A stretch of DNA of 64,000 nt from the NCBI GenBank assembly GCA_947174505.1, contig CAMWJF010000002.1, positions 1 to 64,000 of the forward strand, read 5' to 3'. The notes beneath the pieces were generated by a model, which was given only the letters and a program-made list of their open reading frames with translations, made no database searches and was not told where the DNA came from. The position numbers and the translations under genes were made by a program. Numbering within the stretch: the stretch's first letter is position 1; every line of letters begins with the position of its first letter. Positions 1-8,901 of the stretch are shown here, in pieces. Source of the DNA: an uncultured Lachnospiraceae bacterium. GTDB taxonomy: Bacteria > Bacillota > Clostridia > Lachnospirales > Lachnospiraceae.

Positions 1-36
1 TATTTGTCAAGGTCCGCGGAGTAAATCCCTTCGGGA

Positions 37-144
37 TTAACTCCTGAAGAATGCTTCGCATTCTTCGTCTCGCGCGTCTGTGTATCGGCGCATCTGTTTA
101 GATTAACTTCGGATTTAACTCCTGAAGAATGCTCCGCATTCTTC
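37..144. repeat. Two copies of a 30-bp repeat containing a GAAGAATGC hairpin
   Basis: A 30-bp unit beginning TTAACTCCTGAAGAATGC occurs at 37..66 and again at 115..144 with a single base change in the loop. Each unit contains a perfect 9-bp inverted repeat (GAAGAATGC / GCATTCTTC) with a 3-nt loop. The stretch lies downstream of a minus-strand tRNA and has no open reading frame. It resembles dispersed intergenic palindromic repeats; function unknown. Confidence 0.7.
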
Positions 145-310
145 TGTGCTGTGTCAGTACGTCACCGACGCAACGGATTTATACTAACACAACCATTTCA
201 CATCGTCAACCCCTTTTTTTAATTTTTCAAAAATTTATTTTTATGAACCATTTTGAAAATTAAAAACCGGGAAAAAAAAGAAATCTCAATCTCTTAAGAT
301 TCTTTTTAAA

Positions 311-398
311 CGGAGAAAGAGGGATTTGAACCCTCGCGCCGCGTAAGCGACCTACACCCTTAGCAGGGGCGCCTCTTCAGCCTCTTGAGTATTTCTCC
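311..398 (-). tRNA. tRNA-Ser (anticodon GCT)
   Basis: The minus strand folds as a class II tRNA of 88 nt. The acceptor stem is GGAGAAA/TTTCTCC with discriminator G. The anticodon arm is CGCCC-CTGCTAA-GGGTG, giving anticodon GCT for serine AGC/AGU codons. There is a long variable arm (GTAGGTCGC...GCGGCGC) and a T-arm containing GGTTCAAATCC. The 3' CCA is not encoded. These are direct sequence features of tRNA-Ser. Confidence 0.95.
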
Positions 399-602
399 AC
401 AGTCTGAACTATTCCTCTACCAAATATATAGTTCCGCGTTTCCACAACGCAAAGTAATTATACATAAGGAAATTTTGTTTGTCAATGCCTTTTCGAGGAT
501 TCCTTCTCAAAAAATCCATCTACAAATTATATTCCCAATCATGGGCTGCATCATACCCTTACCGTCACAGCAGTAAATACTTCCATCCGCACGGATAACC
601 TT

Positions 603-1154
603 CTATAAGCTGCAGTACTCCTTAATCGCCGTTTCATATAAATTCTGCCCCGTGGAATCAATTACTACAATCACCGGGAAGTTTTCGACTTCAAGTTTAC
701 GGATCGCCTCCGTCCCCAGATCGTCATAGGCAATCACCTCCGACGCCTTGACAGAACCGGCCAGAAGTGCGCCCGCGCCTCCTACCGCCGCAAAATACAC
801 TGCACCGTTTCTGACAATCGCCTCTTTCACCGCTTCCGAGCGTTTTCCCTTTCCGATCATGCCTGTCAGACCCAGATCCAAAAGGGCCGGCGTATACTTA
901 TCCATGCGGCTGGCTGTAGTGGGTCCCGCGGAACCGATCGGCCGTCCTTCCCTTGCCGGGGACGGCCCCATATAATAAATAATATTATCCTTCATCTCGA
1001 GAGGCAGCTCTTCACCCCTTTCCAGCGCCTCGTACATTCTCTTATGCGCCGCATCACGCGCGGTATAAATCGTGCCTGTAAGGTACACATAGTCTCCCGC
1101 CCGCAGTTCTTTCGCTGTCTCTTTATCTATAGGCGCTTTTATATGTCGTTCCAT
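603..1154 (-). CDS. Fumarate hydratase class I, beta subunit (Fe-S hydro-lyase beta)
   Basis: This 183-aa protein matches the C-terminal (beta) half of class I fumarases and tartrate dehydratases, which interconvert malate and fumarate with a [4Fe-4S] cluster held by the alpha subunit. Family landmarks are the early 'AGDYVYLTGTIYTARDAAH' segment, 'YMGPSPAREGRPIGSAGPTT' and 'GMIGKGKRS'. The alpha subunit lies upstream on the same strand, separated by about 160 bp, so the pair likely forms a heteromeric enzyme. Tartrate dehydratase cannot be excluded because the families share these motifs. Confidence 0.9.
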   Translation of the reverse strand: MERHIKAPIDKETAKELRAGDYVYLTGTIYTARDAAHKRMYEALERGEELPLEMKDNIIYYMGPSPAREGRPIGSAGPTTASRMDKYTPALLDLGLTGMIGKGKRSEAVKEAIVRNGAVYFAAVGGAGALLAGSVKASEVIAYDDLGTEAIRKLEVENFPVIVVIDSTGQNLYETAIKEYCSL

Positions 1155-1313
1155 ACGTTTTGACCTTTCTTTTCACTCCCCGTCGAATAAAGGGGAAATA
1201 AATAGATATTGTGTTTACCCGAAACAAAAACACTACATCTATTATATTATAGAAGAAATACGTTTCAAAATTTATAAAAACAGGATCCGGTATGCCGTAT
1301 CGCCAACACCGCT

Positions 1314-2156
1314 TTACAGCACACGCACTGCATGTCTGTTCACATGACAGCAGATGTTAACCGCCACGGGCAGTCCCGCTATATGTGTGGGGTAGGTTTC
1401 TATATTAACCGCCAGCGCTGTCGTCGTACCGCCAAGTCCTCCCGGGCCAATTCCTGTTCTGTTAATCTGCGAGAGCATTTCCTCTTCCAGCTCCCTGACG
1501 TATGGAATCTCCGACCGTTCATCGAGAGATCTTGTGAGTGCCTGTTTCGCCATCAGCGCACATTTCTCAAAGGTGCCGCCGATTCCCACACCCACCACCA
1601 TAGGCGGGCAGGCATTTGGGCCTGCGTCCCTCACAGCCGTCAGGATTGCATCCTTCACTCCCTCCACACCGTCAGCGGGTTTCAGCATAAACACCCTGCT
1701 CATATTCTCACTGCCAAAGCCCTTTGGCGCCACCGTAATCTTAACCTGGTTCCCCGGAACAATTTCACTGTGTATCACCGCCGGCGTATTATCCTTCGTG
1801 TTTTCGCGGATTAGAGGGTCGCCCACAACAGATTTGCGCAGATAACCGCTCGTATAGCCCTGCCGCACGCCTTCATTGACTGCTTCGGTCAGATCCCCTC
1901 CCTCAAAGTGTACATCCTGCCCTATTTCCAGAAATACCACCGTCATTCCCGTATCCTGACAGATCGGGATCATATCTTTCCCGGCAATCTTCAGATTATC
2001 CTGCAGCTGTCCCAGAATCTGTTTCCCCAGCGCCGATTCCTCCGTCTGCGCCGCACATTTCATCGCCCGCTCCATATCCGCAGAGAGAAAGTGGTTCGCT
2101 TCTATACACATTTCTTTGATGTTCCGGGTCACTTCTTCCGCCGCTATCGTCCGCAT
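1314..2156 (-). CDS. Fumarate hydratase class I, alpha subunit
   Basis: This 280-aa protein is the Fe-S-binding N-terminal half of the class I fumarase family. Three conserved cysteines expected to ligate the cluster are visible: in 'PICQDTGM' (about residue 64), 'GPNACPPMVVGVGIGG' (about 183) and 'EKCALMAKQAL' (about 198). It is paired with the beta subunit just downstream. The distance between the genes is larger than usual and AT-rich, so the beta gene may have its own promoter. L(+)-tartrate dehydratase alpha is the alternative reading. Confidence 0.9.
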   Translation of the reverse strand: MRTIAAEEVTRNIKEMCIEANHFLSADMERAMKCAAQTEESALGKQILGQLQDNLKIAGKDMIPICQDTGMTVVFLEIGQDVHFEGGDLTEAVNEGVRQGYTSGYLRKSVVGDPLIRENTKDNTPAVIHSEIVPGNQVKITVAPKGFGSENMSRVFMLKPADGVEGVKDAILTAVRDAGPNACPPMVVGVGIGGTFEKCALMAKQALTRSLDERSEIPYVRELEEEMLSQINRTGIGPGGLGGTTTALAVNIETYPTHIAGLPVAVNICCHVNRHAVRVL

Positions 2157-2255
2157 ATTCCCTCCGTCTGCTACTCGTTCAACCCGCGCCCATTCGCAAA
2201 ACCGCGTCTACAACGCCTCCGCCGCTCCGCAGCTTTTTTTGCTCTGATTGAACTA

Positions 2256-2660
2256 TTATTCAACAATCTGTCTTCTGACTTCCTCAAGTTCCTCAGACTC
2301 AACCTCCTGCGGTTTCCAGCCAATCTTCTGTCCGTCCGCGCTGTAACGCGGTATTAAGTGGAGATGAAAATGAAACACCGTCTGTCCTGCGAGATCACCA
2401 TTGTTCTGCACCAGATTAAATCCTTCGCATCCGAGCTTTTCCCGCATCTTAACCATCATTCTCTTAGCCAGTTTCATTACCTCGCCAGCGCTCTCCTCCG
2501 GCAGCTCAAAGAGATCTCTGTAGTGGTCTTTGGGCAAAATTAAAGCATGCCCTTTAGTCGCCGGACCCTGATCCAGAATGACACGGAACTTTTCATCCTC
2601 GTATAATGTTTTTGCTGAAACCTCTCCATTTGCAATTTTACAAAAAATACAATTATCCAC
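2256..2660 (-). CDS. HIT family nucleotide-binding protein
   Basis: This 134-aa histidine-triad protein carries the HFHLHL triad near residue 97 and the N-terminal zinc-type 'CIFCKI' segment typical of HinT-like hydrolases, which cleave nucleoside phosphoramidates and related adducts. The start is taken as GTG at 2660, preceded by CGGAGGAGC at good spacing and giving the usual family start V/M-DNCIFCKI. The upstream ATG would place the ribosome-binding site inside the coding region. It is an ordinary housekeeping gene here. Confidence 0.9.
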   Translation of the reverse strand: MDNCIFCKIANGEVSAKTLYEDEKFRVILDQGPATKGHALILPKDHYRDLFELPEESAGEVMKLAKRMMVKMREKLGCEGFNLVQNNGDLAGQTVFHFHLHLIPRYSADGQKIGWKPQEVESEELEEVRRQIVE

Positions 2661-2727
2661 TTTCCAGCTCCTCCGTTTCATAAAACCGCTTTTTATTATA
2701 CATATTTATAAGATGGGAATCCGGGAC

Positions 2728-3726
2728 TCAGCCCGCCCCGAACTGCAGTACCTGGTCAAGCGAACGCAGTACCTTAAAGTCACCCTTCATTTTCATATCT
2801 CCCGCCATAAAGGAAGTCTGGAAGCTCGTTCTCCCCGAAACAATGTCCGCAAAAGACGCGCGGTCAAGCTGTATCTCCACATCCACGCGACCGCCCTCCC
2901 CATAATGACAGTCAAGATTCGCACCATCAATCACAATCATAAGCGGCGTCTTTTTCTCCTCAATCACCACTTTAAAGCCAGCCGCGAATCCCGGCTGCGG
3001 TACAAAATGCTGACGGATCTCCTCAACAAACTCCGTGGTATCCTCTTTCTCGCTGCTGCCCATCATATCCCGGAACAGACTTGCAAGCTCCTGAATATCC
3101 GCCTTCTGCCGCTGCACATAACTGTCATCCGCCACATACTGGGAAAGCTGTTCAGACTCCTGCGGCGTAAAATTAACGCTCTTCGTGATCGCCACCTTCT
3201 GCTTTACAGCCTGATTGCTCGCAGGCAGGCAGGGCATTTTCTGGTTGATCGTGCGGTAAAGGTTCTCCGCCTTTTTTTCAATAATCCTGATATAATCCCC
3301 GTTCTCCTCCAGAAGCGACGTGTCCGCAATATAACCGCAAAGTCCGCTGCAGGGAAGGCCTCCGAGAAATTCCCACGCCGTTGCAAGGTTCAGCTTACAC
3401 TCCTGCTCCCCGTAAGTGGTGGACATGACAATCGGACACATATAAATGCGGCTGATTTTTTCTTTATCACCGTAAAGCCAGCAGGCGTCCAGAAACAACT
3501 GCATATAGCCGCCGATTCCATACCACTCCAGCGTCGTTGCCAAAATCACGCCGTCTGCATTTTTCAAAGTCTGGGGGAGCGTGGGAATGCTGTTTTTCTG
3601 CTCGTAAAGGTAGAAGACCTCCACTGTCACACGAAGCTCCTCCAGCACTTCCTTCATCTTCTTTATCACAAACAGCGTGGGATCATCCATAAGTCCCCTT
3701 CCGCCATAATAGATATTGATCTGCAT
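2728..3726 (-). CDS. Flavodoxin-like NAD(P)H oxidoreductase fused to an SCP2 sterol-carrier-like domain
   Basis: A 332-aa protein. The N-terminal half begins 'MQINIYYGGRGLMDD' and contains 'LATTLEWYGIGGYMQLFLD', the pattern of flavodoxin/NADPH-dependent FMN reductase folds. The C-terminal roughly 110 residues ('FKVVIEEKKTPLMIVIDG...FMAGDMKMKGDF') match SCP2-type lipid-binding domains. The ATG at 3726 is chosen because GGAAAGAG lies upstream at proper spacing; the longer frame lacks one. The physiological substrate cannot be read from the sequence. Confidence 0.75.
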   Translation of the reverse strand: MQINIYYGGRGLMDDPTLFVIKKMKEVLEELRVTVEVFYLYEQKNSIPTLPQTLKNADGVILATTLEWYGIGGYMQLFLDACWLYGDKEKISRIYMCPIVMSTTYGEQECKLNLATAWEFLGGLPCSGLCGYIADTSLLEENGDYIRIIEKKAENLYRTINQKMPCLPASNQAVKQKVAITKSVNFTPQESEQLSQYVADDSYVQRQKADIQELASLFRDMMGSSEKEDTTEFVEEIRQHFVPQPGFAAGFKVVIEEKKTPLMIVIDGANLDCHYGEGGRVDVEIQLDRASFADIVSGRTSFQTSFMAGDMKMKGDFKVLRSLDQVLQFGAG

Positions 3727-3742
3727 AAGACTCTTTCCTTTC

Positions 3743-4789
3743 TCATTTATGGTGGGAAAACACCTGTACTTTCTTACATGCCGCAATAACAGCCGCCGCC
3801 GTGAAGCCCATCAAAACGCCGCCCACATGAGCCGCATTATTCACCCCTGCGCTGGTAAATCCGCAGTAAAGCGAAAAGGCAATCGCAAAGGCCACCCTGC
3901 CCGCCGTCATGGATTCCAGCTTTCCACGATGCACCATAACCAGAAACAGTAGCGCGCCCTCCACGCCGAAAACGGCGCCGCTCGCACCCGCCGAGCTTCC
4001 ATAGGCATTCGTAAAAAGCTCATATCCCATGGAAAAAATGTTTCCCGCAAGCCCCGAGAGTACATAAAGCGCCATATAGGGAACCGCCCCCAGCCTGCGC
4101 TCCACAATCGCTCCCACATAATATAGAACAATCATGTTACTGAAAAGATGCTCCACATTCCAGTGCAAAAACATACTTGTAAACAGGCGGAACCATTCCC
4201 CCCGCCAAAGCGCCGTTACACTGAACGCACCCTTATTATATAACATGTCTCCCGTAAATGTACATATCAGAAATATAATTACATTCACCGCCACCAGAAT
4301 GATGCTGACCCACGATAACGCCCGCCAGTTTATCTTTCTTGCCGGATCAGCAGCCGGTTCCGTCTCCGCCACACGCTCCTGTGTCAGCGCAAACAGATAC
4401 TCCTCCAGAATTTCCTTCCAGCCGTAAAAATCCGCCGCCTGGGTTTCATGGATCAACAGCCTGTATTCCCGCGAATCAATAATCCAGCAGAATCGGTCTT
4501 CTTCACAGAGCCTTCTCGCCTTCTCCGTATCATCACATAAAATCAGCGTCATAACATGGACTTCCCGCTCACCTCTGTCGCGGAAGAATGATTCTATCTG
4601 CTCTCTCAGATGCGTATACTGGTCTTTTGAAATATAGAGTCCCTGCCTGTAGTCAATCACATGGAGCACGGTAATTCCCTGCACCTCCCTGTGACAGTAA
4701 AAATTGAACTCAGGCAGATTAGACGGTATCTTGCCATAGCCCTGCCCGGCGAACAGATTTTCCAGTCGTTCCAGCGTTAAAATATTCAT
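3743..4789 (-). CDS. Rhomboid family intramembrane serine protease
   Basis: A 348-aa protein with a soluble N-terminal domain of about 170 residues followed by six or more hydrophobic segments. The catalytic serine is in 'GASGAVFG' and the histidine in 'NNAAHVGGVLMG', the Ser-His dyad of rhomboids that cleave transmembrane substrates within the membrane. The 'EHLFSNM' segment is also typical. The long cytoplasmic extension is unusual compared with minimal rhomboids but is seen in Firmicutes. It ends close to the flavodoxin/SCP2 gene, suggesting co-transcription. Confidence 0.9.
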   Translation of the reverse strand: MNILTLERLENLFAGQGYGKIPSNLPEFNFYCHREVQGITVLHVIDYRQGLYISKDQYTHLREQIESFFRDRGEREVHVMTLILCDDTEKARRLCEEDRFCWIIDSREYRLLIHETQAADFYGWKEILEEYLFALTQERVAETEPAADPARKINWRALSWVSIILVAVNVIIFLICTFTGDMLYNKGAFSVTALWRGEWFRLFTSMFLHWNVEHLFSNMIVLYYVGAIVERRLGAVPYMALYVLSGLAGNIFSMGYELFTNAYGSSAGASGAVFGVEGALLFLVMVHRGKLESMTAGRVAFAIAFSLYCGFTSAGVNNAAHVGGVLMGFTAAAVIAACKKVQVFSHHK

Positions 4790-4834
4790 GAGAAAAGAGT
4801 ATCATTTTCGGTAGGGGATGTCAAACAGAACAGC

Positions 4835-5455
4835 TTAATCATATAAAGTTTCCCAGATTTCTGAACGCATTGCATCAAAGCACATTTCTATCTGTTCTCT
4901 GTTGCTTTTTTCTTCTGCAAGGCAGGGCAGCTCATCCAGTCCAAAATAATCAAAGCCTGTCGTTTCAATATTGGGAATGAACTCGCCGCCTGTCACCTCA
5001 CACTGCATAAATATTTTACACACTTTATAAGCATAAATTGGCAGATTGTGTTTTTCCCTGTCCTGAACGGCAATAATCCGCCTGACTGTAACGTCAAGTC
5101 CCGCCTCTTCCCTGACCTCTTTTATCGTATTTTCCATGACGGAAACATTCACGTCCACCCAGCCGCCTGGCAATGCCCATGTACCGTTTGCTTCATGCAC
5201 GAGCAATATTTTCCCCTCTTTAAATATGGCCGCCCGCGTATCTATTTTAGGGGTCTGGTATCCCACGTCGCCACAGAATAAATCCTTTACTTTTTCAAGC
5301 GGTATATCTGTCTGTAAGCTGACCATTTCTGCCGATATTTCCCTGATGCGCTCATACCTTTCCAGCTCATATCTATCTTTACAGTAAAACAATCCCGCCT
5401 GCGCCAGACTCTGCAGCTCGACCGCCCACTGCAGCCATTTTTCGTTTTTGTCCAT
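4835..5455 (-). CDS. NUDIX hydrolase with N-terminal NUDIX-associated domain
   Basis: A 206-aa protein with a NUDIX box 'GGWVDVNVSVMENTIKEVREEAGL' spanning roughly residues 97-120, including the REVxEExG metal-binding core. NUDIX enzymes hydrolyse nucleoside diphosphates linked to another moiety; ADP-sugars are common substrates of proteins with this kind of N-terminal extension. The first 60 residues form a helical domain like NUDIX_N. Substrate not predictable. Confidence 0.88.
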   Translation of the reverse strand: MDKNEKWLQWAVELQSLAQAGLFYCKDRYELERYERIREISAEMVSLQTDIPLEKVKDLFCGDVGYQTPKIDTRAAIFKEGKILLVHEANGTWALPGGWVDVNVSVMENTIKEVREEAGLDVTVRRIIAVQDREKHNLPIYAYKVCKIFMQCEVTGGEFIPNIETTGFDYFGLDELPCLAEEKSNREQIEMCFDAMRSEIWETLYD

Positions 5456-5550
5456 AGTATTATCCCTTTCATATCTGATTTTATCCAGTATAACATTTTC
5501 AGTTTCGAAGAGACAAGCGCATATCCGAAAGCTGCGGAATGTCTGGAAAT

Positions 5551-7017
5551 CTATCTATAGCAGTAATTCAATTTCCCAAACCGTATCTCATCTCCCGGCT
5601 CGATCTCAACAGTTTCCTGCGGCTGCATCCGAAGACCGTTGCGGTATGTACCGTTTGTGGAATTCATATCGGTAAGCTGTATCGCATCTCCCACCCTCTC
5701 GAATCTGGCGTGAATCCGGCTGACAGAGTCGTCATCCAGAATACAGTCCACACAGCCCGCCATCTTCCCTACCGTGAATGGAAATTTGGTCAGTTCAATA
5801 TGTTTCTTATTTTTCTTATCCAGCGCATACAATTTATATTCCACCGTCCTTGCACTGTCAAAAAAGACAGTGTTGCCATAGTTTCCCTCTTCTTCCGCCA
5901 CATTATCCCTATTTCTCACAGACGCAGGCCAGTCAGTCTCCCTGTCCCTGCTCAGTACATGTTCCAGCGAAACCGGTTGCTCCCTGTTCTGTACATATTC
6001 CGAAGGCACCGTCCCCTGCGCCGTTACATACAGATCGTTCATTTCCTCCGAAAAATTTTTCTCCGTTTCTCCCTCTTTTGCCTTGCCCTTCCGCCCTTTC
6101 TTTGCACTGCCTTTCAGAATACCCGCAAGACCCGCAATCAGACAGACACCCAACAGCGCGCCGCATCCGAGAAGCGTCATAATCTCCTCATCCGACAGCT
6201 CATAGGATCCGTAAATATACAGGATGCCCGCAATTCCCAACGCTGAAAACACTGCGACAAACAAAGAAAACGGACTTTTTCTTTTTGCGGGCGCAGCCTC
6301 ACTCTCTTTATCCTCCCAAAAAGCAGACCCATCCTCCTGCAAATCGTGCCCACCTGTCCGTGCATGGACCGGCCCCGCTTTTTCGCCCCCGGAAGATACA
6401 TTGCCGGGAAGCAGAAAGATATCCCCCTGCCGCTCGCCAGGCTCTTTCATCTCCTTTTTCGACTGCTCCCTGCACTCCTCCGATTCTCCCAAAATCTGCA
6501 GTGCATCCCACAGAGAAAAACCGCCGTCCTCCGCTCTCTCATAAATCTGATAGACACAGTCTGTCAGACGCTCATCCTTACTGTCCATATGCTCCAGCAG
6601 ATAATCCATAAGCGCCTCATAGGGCCTGTCTTCTTCATAATCCGGATAATAGAGTCCGATATATTTTTTACGCGACAGATCATAAAAGATATATTCCGGT
6701 AAAAATACCAGTCGTGTCTCATCCATAAAATAGTCGCCGACTCTGCAATACATGCTGTAAAGCTGTTCAAACAGCTCCCTGATCTGGCGGTAAGTCATCT
6801 GCCTGTCCCGGTACAGGCTTTCCATTGTCGTTCTGGAACTGATATCATAATAAAAATAAGTCATACCGTTCACATGCCGCATGGAACAGCGCAGAATTTC
6901 TTCTATTTTATTGGAAGTAAGCTGTCTGCACTGATAGCTTTTCTCCGGCTGTCTGTTTTTGCACGGTAAAATCATGTAACTGTGTCTATAATCCCTGAAA
7001 TATTTTGCATCAAGCAT
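5551..7017 (-). CDS. DUF6382 / FHA-domain protein of the Tad locus
   Basis: A 488-aa protein. The first about 200 residues resemble the DUF6382 domain. Near residues 275-325 are two hydrophobic segments, and the C-terminal about 90 residues form an FHA domain with 'VSRIHARFERVGD...DMNSTNGTYRNG', the signature for phosphothreonine peptide recognition. The start ATG at 7017 has GAAGGGAG upstream; the longer frame overlaps the preceding gene. It is the last gene of the Tad cluster, so it probably links pilus assembly to Ser/Thr kinase signalling; that role is inference. Confidence 0.75.
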   Translation of the reverse strand: MLDAKYFRDYRHSYMILPCKNRQPEKSYQCRQLTSNKIEEILRCSMRHVNGMTYFYYDISSRTTMESLYRDRQMTYRQIRELFEQLYSMYCRVGDYFMDETRLVFLPEYIFYDLSRKKYIGLYYPDYEEDRPYEALMDYLLEHMDSKDERLTDCVYQIYERAEDGGFSLWDALQILGESEECREQSKKEMKEPGERQGDIFLLPGNVSSGGEKAGPVHARTGGHDLQEDGSAFWEDKESEAAPAKRKSPFSLFVAVFSALGIAGILYIYGSYELSDEEIMTLLGCGALLGVCLIAGLAGILKGSAKKGRKGKAKEGETEKNFSEEMNDLYVTAQGTVPSEYVQNREQPVSLEHVLSRDRETDWPASVRNRDNVAEEEGNYGNTVFFDSARTVEYKLYALDKKNKKHIELTKFPFTVGKMAGCVDCILDDDSVSRIHARFERVGDAIQLTDMNSTNGTYRNGLRMQPQETVEIEPGDEIRFGKLNYCYR

Positions 7018-7103
7018 CTGTATCTCCCTTCTGGTTTTCTCCTTGCATAGCGCCCTACACCGCTGCGGCTTCAACATGCGCAAAGCAGTTCCTCCATTAT
7101 CTG

Positions 7104-7550
7104 TTACTCCGAAAACACACTTCCTATCATCCTGCATCTGCGTATCGTCTTTGTAGGGCTGATAATCTGTGCCTTTGCCCGGGTGCGGATGTTCCAGCCC
7201 GCTTTTCCGTGCATGGTAAACAACTTCCGGATTGGCACTTTCACCCGGCACTCCCCGGTCACACTTGTTGTATTCCCGTTTCTATCCACCGTGCCCTGCA
7301 CCTTTCCCACACCGAAATACTTCTTACCAAACTGTTTCTGCATGTTCGCGCTTATGTAAGGCACCACCTGTCCCTCATCCTTCTGGATACTCCCCCGGAA
7401 GCAGATCGTATAGGCGTCCTGAAAGAGCACACATTTGTCGTAGGAATAAAAGGATAAATAGATTAACAGAACAAACAGAAACAACGTCCATGTAATAAGA
7501 AAAGAAGCCTCCAGCGTCATATATCCTTTCGCTGTTTTTTTCAAAAGCAT
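7104..7550 (-). CDS. TadE-like pseudopilin
   Basis: A 148-aa protein starting 'MLLKKTAKGYMTLEASFLITWTLF', i.e. a short basic leader followed by the T-x-E-A/F hydrophobic segment seen in TadE/TadF minor pilins. The GGGGGTGGTGGT region lies just upstream of the chosen ATG, and the start overlaps the end of the prepilin peptidase gene. It probably helps assemble Flp pili at the membrane. Confidence 0.65.
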   Translation of the reverse strand: MLLKKTAKGYMTLEASFLITWTLFLFVLLIYLSFYSYDKCVLFQDAYTICFRGSIQKDEGQVVPYISANMQKQFGKKYFGVGKVQGTVDRNGNTTSVTGECRVKVPIRKLFTMHGKAGWNIRTRAKAQIISPTKTIRRCRMIGSVFSE

Positions 7551-7972
7551 ACCACCACCCCCATTCCCAAAAGCAGAAACGGCAGAAAAGGAATTTCCCG
7601 GTCGCGCTTTACTTTTCCGGCTGCCAGCAGTACTACCGCCGCCGCTGACTCCGCCATAAGCCCGAAAAACAGAATCAGAAAGCATCGATAAACGCCCATA
7701 AACAGACCAATCATCAAAAGCACCCATCCGTCGCCGTATCCAACCTTCTCCTCCGTCAGAAAACTAAGCAGGAAAAATCCCGCTCCGGGTATGAGACAAA
7801 GCAACACCGCCATAAGGCTAGTCTCTCCCATCATCCCGCCTATGCGAAGACCTGCCGCCGTCAGCATCCCCAGCCACACGACAGCCAGCGGAACCTGCCT
7901 GCTGCATCCGTCAAACACAGCGCAGACCGCCAGAAACAGAAATAATACAATTTCTATCCACATTTGGAGCAC
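7541..7972 (-). CDS. A24 prepilin peptidase (TadV/CpaA-like), distal copy
   Basis: A 143-aa polytopic membrane protein with the aspartyl protease motif 'GYGDGW' (the GxGD motif) and an N-terminal aspartate in 'VFDGCSRQVPL'. These are the two catalytic aspartates of type IV prepilin peptidases that trim Flp/TadE leaders. It overlaps both neighbouring Tad genes. A second prepilin peptidase is encoded at the other end of the same operon (50760..51317), so the locus has two. Confidence 0.85.
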   Translation of the reverse strand: MLQMWIEIVLFLFLAVCAVFDGCSRQVPLAVVWLGMLTAAGLRIGGMMGETSLMAVLLCLIPGAGFFLLSFLTEEKVGYGDGWVLLMIGLFMGVYRCFLILFFGLMAESAAAVVLLAAGKVKRDREIPFLPFLLLGMGVVVCF

Positions 7973-8883
7973 CTCCCTCTTGCACCAGCCTCTGACAGGG
8001 GTACGGTATAAATCGTCCTTTTCAGTCCCGGGCAGTCCAGCCGCTTATGATAACTGCTGCCGTAGCTTGTAATGTACACCTGATTTCCGCCCCCGGCTGC
8101 CCCGCAGGAACCGCATGGAACATATTTTGCGCCGGACGCATTGCGCCTGTCAGGAACAGACTGCGCAGACACCGTCTCTATCTTCGGATTCAAATAGCTG
8201 CAGCTCCTGTCCATATGATAGGCTGTCCCCGTTTTTGTGATATACACCATGGGGTCTTCTTCCGCGCTGCCGTTCACCGTCCCGGCGGCGTCATATCCCG
8301 TCCATGCCCTGCCATAGTAACGCTGCGACACCGAAAAGCCGTCGAATCCCATCAGACCCGCAAAGGGTCTGACCCGGTAGGATATTTTCAGGTCAATGAT
8401 ATCCTCCGCTCCCATCACTGATGAGCCGACGAAAGACAGCCCTCCCGCGCCTCCCTTCACACAGGAATGATCCAGATAGGATCTGCCCACATATTCCACA
8501 ATCTGTCCTCTGGCGTACCCTTCCGTAACCATCACGCCGGAAAGTCCGTCCGGCAGCATATCCCCCACCGTATTTTCATATGCATATCCTGCAAAAGCCA
8601 GCCTGTTCCCTACCTGATGCAGGGCTGCGTTAATCCGGCTCTGCGTCCCTATCATGTTCACCGCAAAAAGAATGTTGAGCACCGCAAAAAGGAAAAACGG
8701 CAGGGCAAAGGCAGCCTCCAGCGTCATGGACCCTCTCCTGCGGGAGAGGATAAAAGATGCCCCCTTTAGCAATCTGTGCTCAAATGGAAGTATGCGACTA
8801 CCTTGATGTGCTTCAAGATATGCCCGGAGAGAATGTGCTGTCGATTTTTTGAATTTTAGGTTTCGTGATCGCAAAAAGGGCAT
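7954..8883 (-). CDS. TadE-like protein with extended cysteine-containing ectodomain
   Basis: A 309-aa protein. After a basic leader comes 'GSMTLEAAFALPFFLFAVLNILF', the TadE-type membrane anchor. The extracytoplasmic part ends in two similar repeats, 'VYITKTGTAYHMDRSCSYLNP' and 'VYITSYGSSYHKRLDCPGLK', each followed by a CxxC (PCGSCG and RCSKCG). This gives eight or so cysteines in pairs and suggests a disulfide or metal-stabilised tip. A GGGAGG box sits 9 nt before the ATG. Confidence 0.7.
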   Translation of the reverse strand: MPFLRSRNLKFKKSTAHSLRAYLEAHQGSRILPFEHRLLKGASFILSRRRGSMTLEAAFALPFFLFAVLNILFAVNMIGTQSRINAALHQVGNRLAFAGYAYENTVGDMLPDGLSGVMVTEGYARGQIVEYVGRSYLDHSCVKGGAGGLSFVGSSVMGAEDIIDLKISYRVRPFAGLMGFDGFSVSQRYYGRAWTGYDAAGTVNGSAEEDPMVYITKTGTAYHMDRSCSYLNPKIETVSAQSVPDRRNASGAKYVPCGSCGAAGGGNQVYITSYGSSYHKRLDCPGLKRTIYTVPLSEAGARGRCSKCG

Positions 8884-8901
8884 CTTTTATCACCTCCCGC
8901 A

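Noticed and set aside
1-300. Ribosomal RNA or further tRNA at the window start
   Set aside because: No rRNA-like conserved segments were seen; only hairpin repeats and a single tRNA-Ser could be supported.
2578-3789. 403-codon plus-strand frame
   Set aside because: It is antisense to the flavodoxin/SCP2 gene, lacks a ribosome-binding site and has no family features, while the minus-strand frame shows clear domains.
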